NCBI RefSeq assembly: GCF_026151205.1
Contig: NC_087072.1
Coordinates: 850,375 to 914,374, forward strand
Length of the DNA stretch: 64,000 nt
Source: Bolinopsis microptera
Lineage: Eukaryota > Ctenophora > Tentaculata > Lobata > Bolinopsidae
Reading direction: 5' to 3'
The translations under genes were made by a program, and so were the position numbers. This document shows, one piece after another, positions 58,556 to 64,000 of this stretch. A model generated the notes under the pieces. It was given only the letters and a program-made list of their open reading frames with translations. It made no database searches and was not told the DNA's origin. The first letter of the stretch is position 1, and each line of letters opens with the position of its first letter.

Positions 58556-60210
58556 TACCTGGGGACCCCAGGCTTCACATAGCCATGTGTATACGCGTAC
58601 TGCGTGACGCGCTTGTTTCAGAAGTTGCCGCCTACGGCGGTCGCGCGCTACTGCAAGCGAGAGGGCTCTGGTTAGAGCAAACCCCAGGCTATTATGTTCA
58701 TAAACATATAATAAAGATTTGGCGGAATGACAGGCTGAGCGCCGCCCAGTAAAGCAAGCGGCGCGCACTACTACTTTGAAGAAATTTAGATAGTAACATA
58801 TCCGTCAACAGAATGGTTACCTGGACACCAGCGGCAGCTCAGACGTAATCATTTATTTTTATAAACATTAACAATTTAAGTTATGGTCGATGGCGCAGCC
58901 AATGACAGGCTGGGCACCACCTTTTCGTTACCCCAGGAAACCTTGTCATACGTTGTATGACCCGCCGCGCACGAGTGCGCGGTTCCCCCTGTATCGTCAG
59001 GACGATAGTGAAACGACCGTGGGGGTCACAACGTGATTTACCGGGTGATACTCGTGAAATATTTGTTCCATATATTAGGACCGTCGACGAGTCCAACTCG
59101 GCGCGCGTCCTGGTAGGTTATAAACCTACAAAACATGATACAAAGGAAAACTTATTGGCTGGGGCCTAACTTCGAAAATAAAAGAGATACTAGAAACTTT
59201 TGGTTTTTTGCAAAATTTTCCTCTAGTGAAAATATCGTTTCCTCCCCCCCTCCCCGGGGAAATTTGAGACAACGTAGATTTTGTTGCTCTAACCAGAGCC
59301 CTCTCGCTTGCAGTAGCGCGCGACCGCCTAAGTATATTTTACGCGTATATACATGGCTATGTGAATAGATGTTGAGTTAATATCTCCAGAAAAAGTCTCA
59401 TTTCGGCGCGCGATCAAAAGTTTGCAACTTCAAACTTTAACTTTAGCTGGGGACCCCAGGCTATTATGTTCATAAACTGAATATTGAATAAAAATTCGGC
59501 GGAATGACAGGCTGAGCGCCGCCCAGTAAATTTTAACTGTGCGAATTCCTGTACTCTGATTGGCTGAATTTTTAACAGGTAATATCGTAAAATATTTGTT
59601 TCAAGACCGTCAAAGAGTACAACTCGGTTTGTAAATTTATAACTTGCTCTATCTAGCCCTTGTGCTTGCAGTGGCGAGTGCCCACCTTGTGAAACAAGCG
59701 CGCCCGCAGCGGCGCGAAAGCACATGGTTAAGTGAAGTTTATAACCTACTAGGACGTTGTATCACGTGGTGACCCCCACGGTCGCTTCACTATAGTGAAG
59801 CGATACTTGGGGAGCCGCGCACTTCGTGCGCGGCGGGTCATACAACGTATGACACCTAGGACGTGCGCCGAGCTGGACTCGTCGATGGTCCTAATATATG
59901 AAATAATATAATATTAATTATAATAATATAATATTAATTATAATTATTAATTAATATAAATAAAATTAAATTTGGCGCTCGCGCTCACAGGTCCTCGTGA
60001 TCATGTGATCGCCGCACGAGGTTCTGCAAATGCGCAGGGCACCTTCAAGTTTAAAATATTTACCTTACTGAGGCAGTCAACCAACGTGCGGCTTTATTTT
60101 TATGATATGATATGGTTTGATTGTTATTAATAAATACCAAAATTTAAACTTCTTTTCCTTAAATTTGTTTTCCTATGGAACAAATATTTTACGAGTATCA
60201 CCCGTTCAAA
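58556..60210. mobile_element. Cluster of CpG-rich foldback / non-autonomous elements
   Basis: Several overlapping inverted repeats. The block tcatacgttgtatgacccgc to about 59127 is inverted at about 59735-59903. gctactgcaagcgagagggc (about 58648) is inverted at about 59290. cgggtgatactcgtgaaata (about 59040) is inverted near 60180-60205. Two copies of the 85-bp dispersed repeat are included. CpG density is well above the surroundings. No transposase frame is seen; superfamily unknown. Confidence 0.6.
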
Positions 60211-60546
60211 CTCTTTGTTTTAACGGGTGCTTTCTTTATATTTTTCCATATAGTGATTTGATACGTTGTAGACATGTGTGATGATGTTATGTCATAATTT
60301 TTACTTTACTTTTACTTTTCTCCTGGGTGCCAATCCAAAAAATGTTGGCATGTCCCGGGATAAAGCCTCTTTTTCTGACTTACACTACAATTTTGTAGGC
60401 AGAAGCAGTGAAACACCAAAAATTTATTATCTTAAATGTTGCCCGAAAATCCTTAGAACTTAAAAATCTAAAATAATTTAATTTAAAGCGTAAAATTGAC
60501 CTGCTATAGAATGTAAATTTAATAGATCTTCTAGTAATGTAGTTAC

Positions 60547-60816
60547 TCAATATATATCAAAGGACTTTCTAAACAGGTGATATTTTAGTTTTTCCTTAAA
60601 GTTCATGATGTTCACACATTTCCTGATTTCTAGAGGAATATTGTTCCATAATCTTGGAGCAGATGAAGAGAAGGCTCTGGGTGGACTGTTTATAGGGCAA
60701 TGAAGAGACACATCTCTGCCACCACTGGAATTGTACTTGACAATTTTTGACAGGTATGAAGGTGCTAGCCCATGAAGCAGTTTAAAAGTTAGCAGGAGTG
60801 TTTGTACCTTGATTTC
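60547..60816 (-). pseudogene. C-terminal tail of a non-LTR retrotransposon reverse transcriptase
   Basis: Minus-strand frame of 89 codons plus stop TGA: LLLTFKLLHGLAPSYLSKIV, INSPPRAFSSSAPRLWNNIP, LEIRKCVNIMNFKEKLKYHL. This is the signature C-terminus of CR1/L2/Jockey-type ORF2 proteins (K.LHGLAP.YL, AFS..AP.LWN.LP..IR, FK..LK..LF). Only the 3' end of the element is present, as usual for a 5'-truncated LINE copy. It lacks an ATG. Confidence 0.85.
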
Positions 60817-60856
60817 ATTCCCTCAATCCCAATCTCAATATGTTAATTTGCTATGA

Positions 60857-61101
60857 TACAATACAAGGGTTCTGGAAGTAGAGAAAGGAAGCTTCACGAC
60901 GTTAGTTTTCTCAACATCTGGTGGAATGGGTGGTGAAGCTGAAAGACTAGTAAAGAAGCTTGCTAGCAAGATGGAATACCACACAGGGCAAAGGTATTCA
61001 GATGCTGTTCACTGTTGGATACATAAGGAAGCGCCTTCGTTTCGAAATCCTAAGAACAACAGTGATTTCTCTACGGGGGGGGGGGGGGGGGGGGGGGGGG
61101 G
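60857..61101 (+). pseudogene. Degraded copy of the retroelement-associated nuclease-like domain (copy 2)
   Basis: Reads RVLEVEKGSFTTLVFSTSGG in one frame and then, after a frameshift near 61015, RKRLRFEILRTTVISLRG. It runs into a G homopolymer at about 61076-61101. Same family as the minus-strand ORF at 27498-28028. Confidence 0.6.
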
Positions 61102-61232
61102 ACAGAGGTGCAAGAAAGAACTTTGTAGATATAAACAGTTTAGATTTGAATTTGGAGCCACAAGGCCAAGGTTAATATTCAAATGTTTCTCCTAATATTT
61201 GAGATAGGGAATATATTGACTTTTTTGAAGGG

Positions 61233-61635
61233 TTGTTTTTGAAGGGTCACACATCCTAACTGTGACACAAATACATTTAAGCCACTAGATAAAATCTATA
61301 GAGATCATGAGAAAGAAAAGAAAGATTTGTATGAAGAGAGAGTACTTCAGTCAGAGAAAGGATCATTTGTCCCTCTAGTCTTCACAACCTCCGGAGGTAT
61401 GGGACCGCTCTGCAGTGTGTTTGTAGATCGTGTCTCTGAGATGATAGCTGACCACAAAAAAGAAGCCAAGAGCCAAGTCAAAAATCATATCAGAACACGA
61501 TTCAGATTTGATCTGTTAAGAAGTACACTCATTGCACTGAGGGGAATCAGAGGAAGATCAACAGCCCAGCATCTTGAACTGCAAGACGTTTCCTACAACC
61601 TCATTCCCCAGGAGACGAGCTTTGAGGTCTCCTAG
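61233..61635 (+). pseudogene. Further copy of the nuclease-like domain (copy 3)
   Basis: From RVTHPNCDTNTFKPLDKIYR through HEKEKKDLYEERVLQSEKGS, FVPLVFTTSGGMGP to RFDLLRSTLIALRGIRGRS, with stop at 61633-61635. It is truncated at the N-terminal side: no FFDxRV strand in the same frame. The two neighbouring copies in tandem suggest nested or duplicated insertions. Confidence 0.6.
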
Positions 61636-62887
61636 ATTTGCATGTAAATTTTGTAGATATTTTACTGTACTATTTTATATTGTATACAATTTTACAGTGT
61701 CGAAAGCAGCACTCAGGTATAGATGGTGGTACACTTTAAATAATTGCTTGTGCACTTCAGTCAGTATTTGAGCACAACATGTTTAATGTAAGGTTGTCTC
61801 ATCCATATGCTGCATTTTGTTTTACTAAAAAAACAAAATTCTAATAAAGGAGACCTTTATCAAGATTGGGTCTTGGAAACTGCTTCTTTCGTTAAGTTTT
61901 TCCTGTTATCTTTCAAAGAGTTATGCCTCATCACTAGAGCATCTTTTTTCCACTCTTTATTTCACCGTCTCTACTATTATGTTGCCGAGATTGTTTGGTA
62001 TGACTGTATGTTGTTTTCTTGAAATTGTTGTTTTCTTCTTGTACATTGGATTTTCAGATATAATTTTTATCGTCAGTTACTTTTCTGCAGTAAACTTTTT
62101 CAATCAATTTTTATTGTGTATTGGAGTATTCAGATTGTTTGTACATTTGGAGTCTAAAGAATTTCTATAGAATTTTTATAGAATTTTTAATATTTTAGGG
62201 AATTTCATTTTTATTATCCTGATTTTTATATTTGATAGGCTGATGAGTTTCATACTGTGATTTCTTGCAGTCATCATCCTTTCCTCAAGTCCTCTGTTAG
62301 AAAACCTGCTAACCCTACTTGTTAGGTGCATCTGCCTTATTTAGTCACGATATTATTTACAGTTATTAACGCCTGTTTTCTGAACAGTTTCTTGTTTCAC
62401 CTCTGTCTAAGGCAAAGATGCACACTCTCGTTAATTTAAGTATCATTTACAGCTGAGCATAAGGGTTAAATTTAAATTATTAAACCTTTGGGTGCTGTAT
62501 AAAAATAACATTAATTTATTACTATATATCTGTTGTATTGGTTCTAACACGGAAGTCATTTGGATTGACAGGGAATAAGGGGTGTTCTATCTAAACATCT
62601 GAGTACCCTGCTTCTTTCATTAGATTTTTCCTGGTATCTTTTAAAGAGTTATGCCTCATCAACACATTTTGCAGGGTAGAATATGGACACTGTCATTTGA
62701 TTCACTTCGATTTGAGTCACCTGTAGTAAATCATTCGTCGAAATTGATAATTACTGCAAAGACAACTGCGAATTCCCTGACCATTTTAATTGCAGCATTC
62801 TTTACAGCACTTTCTATAGTTTCCTATATAACTTTAACATCTACTCTCTATTCTAGATTTTATGTCGCAAGTTGGAAGTATGAATTT
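61636..62887. other. Intergenic and upstream region of the ABHD17-like gene
   Basis: AT-rich. A ~55-base phrase including ctgcttctttcgttaagttt and agagttatgcctcatcac near 61878-61935 recurs at about 62609-62662. No gene recognised. The open frame upstream of 62888 has no similarity to ABHD17 and is treated as 5' UTR or upstream sequence. Confidence 0.5.
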
Positions 62888-63652
62888 ATGAGTGGTATGA
62901 ACGGGTTCAGCCTCGCAGACATCTGCTGCTTGTTGTGTTGTCCTCCCATACCGTCTAGAATAGCAGCTAAACTCGCATTTGTCCCTCCTGAACCTAGCTA
63001 CACTATTGTCACAAAGGTAATGTCTTTACAACTTCTTGGCCGCAAATATTAACTGTATTTTTATTTTTTAGTTCCTAGTCGAAAGTGAAAAAGGTTAAGT
63101 TGATATTTGATAAATTGATAAATGCTGACTCTGAACCCAACATAACATCTTATCTTCACAGGAGGATGGGACACAGGAGTTGGTGCTCACTGAGCGGGCA
63201 GAGTGGCAGTTCAACGACAGAGAACTCAGCTTTATCGACTGCTTCACTACTCGCAGCTCCAGAGGAAACAAGGTACAGCTGGTAACCATGTTAACGTCAG
63301 CTGGTAACCATGGTAACCATGTTAACGTCATTTCACATTCTACTCCAATTCAGTTTTACTTCTACTCCATTTCACTTTTGCGTTTACTTGAATAATGTAT
63401 CATATATTTGGCGATGTCTTGCTACATATAATATTGCTACACACGATGCGATGGTCATTGGTCATGGCTATTGCATTGGTCGTTTTTGTTAGATCATAAT
63501 TCTGAAGAATTTGTATTGTCGACACAGTGAGATCACTCCAAAATTACTGAAAAACACCAGGTTGCGTGCATGATGGTACGACCAGTAAAGAACCCTTTGT
63601 TTACGATACTGTTCAGTCACGGTAACGCTGTCGACCTCGGACAAATGAGCAG
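62888..63652 (+). CDS. ABHD17: ABHD17-type depalmitoylase (alpha/beta hydrolase), first three coding exons
   Basis: Exons 62888-63016, 63162-63272 and 63561-63652, all in phase; the rest is beyond the window. ABHD17 proteins are membrane-associated serine hydrolases that remove palmitate from proteins such as Ras. The N-terminus [20 protein letters not shown], then [15 protein letters not shown], matches the family's palmitoylated Cys-rich leader and PPEP motif. Exon 2 gives [20 protein letters not shown] and TTRSSRGNK. Exon 3 gives VACMMVRP and [17 protein letters not shown], the strand/loop preceding the nucleophile elbow; [12 protein letters not shown] is almost invariant in the family. 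The catalytic Ser/Asp/His lie downstream. Which paralogue (A, B or C) cannot be said. Confidence 0.9.
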
Positions 63653-63702
63653 GTTTGTGGATTTGTTTTTTTAGTGGGGCACCCAGGAGAAAGCGCACGC
63701 CC

Positions 63703-64000
63703 CTGGGGCCGTGGGTAAGTTAGACGGCTGGTCCGTTTTTTAGTGGGGCGGTGGGTAAGTTAGACGGCCGGTCCGTTTTTTAGTGGGGCGGTGGGTAAGT
63801 TAGACGGCTGGTCCGTTTTTAGTGGGGTGGTGGATAAGTTAGACGGCTGGTCCGTTTTTAGTGGGGCGGTGGGTAAGTTAGACGGCTGGTCCGTTTTTAG
63901 TGGGGCGGTGGGTAAGTTAGACGGCTGGTGCGTTTTTAGTGGGGCGGTGGGTAAGTTAGACGGCTGGTACGTTTTTTAGTGGGGCGGTGGGTAAGTTAGA
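63703..64000 (+). repeat. About 40-bp minisatellite in the ABHD17-like intron, at least 7 copies, continuing past the edge
   Basis: Unit gtgggtaagttagacggctg then gtccgtttttagtggggcg. It begins about 50 bases after the third coding exon. The repeat-derived short frame is not a gene. Confidence 0.88.

Noticed and set aside
58511..59725. Short frames of 70-103 codons
   Set aside because: They lie in CpG-rich inverted repeats, have no known motifs and are duplicated with the repeats.
62651..62887. N-terminal extension of the ABHD17-like frame
   Set aside because: Open by chance upstream; the family's conserved leader starts at [14 protein letters not shown], so ATG 62888 was chosen.

Overview
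This is eukaryotic, AT-rich animal DNA: genes are split by GT-AG introns and the protein families are metazoan. The gene set (axonemal-type dynein heavy chain, Ig/von Willebrand D secreted proteins, ABHD17) and the transposon flavour suggest an early-branching invertebrate, perhaps a cnidarian. That placement is inference; no marker for a species is present.

Most of the window (1-57746, + strand) is the 3' half of one dynein heavy chain gene. I could place 43 exons plus a possible 11-base exon tail at the left edge. They cover AAA3 to the C-terminus (about 2342 residues), and every splice phase agrees from 369 to the stop at 57744-57746. The AAA4 P-loop has lost its lysine and several motifs are divergent, so a DNHD1-like (divergent) dynein is favoured over an ordinary DNAH.

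The introns are swollen with minisatellites. Many arrays are tandem copies of the junction between an exon and its intron, carrying the donor or acceptor plus 10-60 bases of exon. Examples are 2628-3253, 9175-13571 (about 100 acceptors), 16864-19510, 21083-21750, 34839-35140, 40315-41424, 41752-42282 and 56655-56965.

One intron (21083-29770) holds a nest. A 6.9 kb transposon with a TA target duplication (21751-28666) sits inside a 53-bp minisatellite. It is itself interrupted by a 1967-bp transposon with 316-bp inverted repeats and an AATATT target duplication (21925-23891). A third TA-flanked element lies at 19740-20910.

The last large dynein intron (46757-56965) contains two nested genes in tail-to-tail inverted duplication (47705-50198 + and 53369-55863 -). 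Each encodes a secreted, roughly 770-residue Ig / follistatin-like / Ig / vWD-C8 protein from two exons of identical length, and both have matching TATA promoters.

After the dynein end, 57750-62600 is repeat-rich. It holds CpG-rich foldback elements, a non-LTR retrotransposon reverse-transcriptase tail on the minus strand, and two degraded copies of a retroelement-associated domain also found inside the 6.9 kb transposon. At the right edge the first three coding exons of an ABHD17-type depalmitoylase begin (62888 onward) and run out of the window after a further minisatellite.
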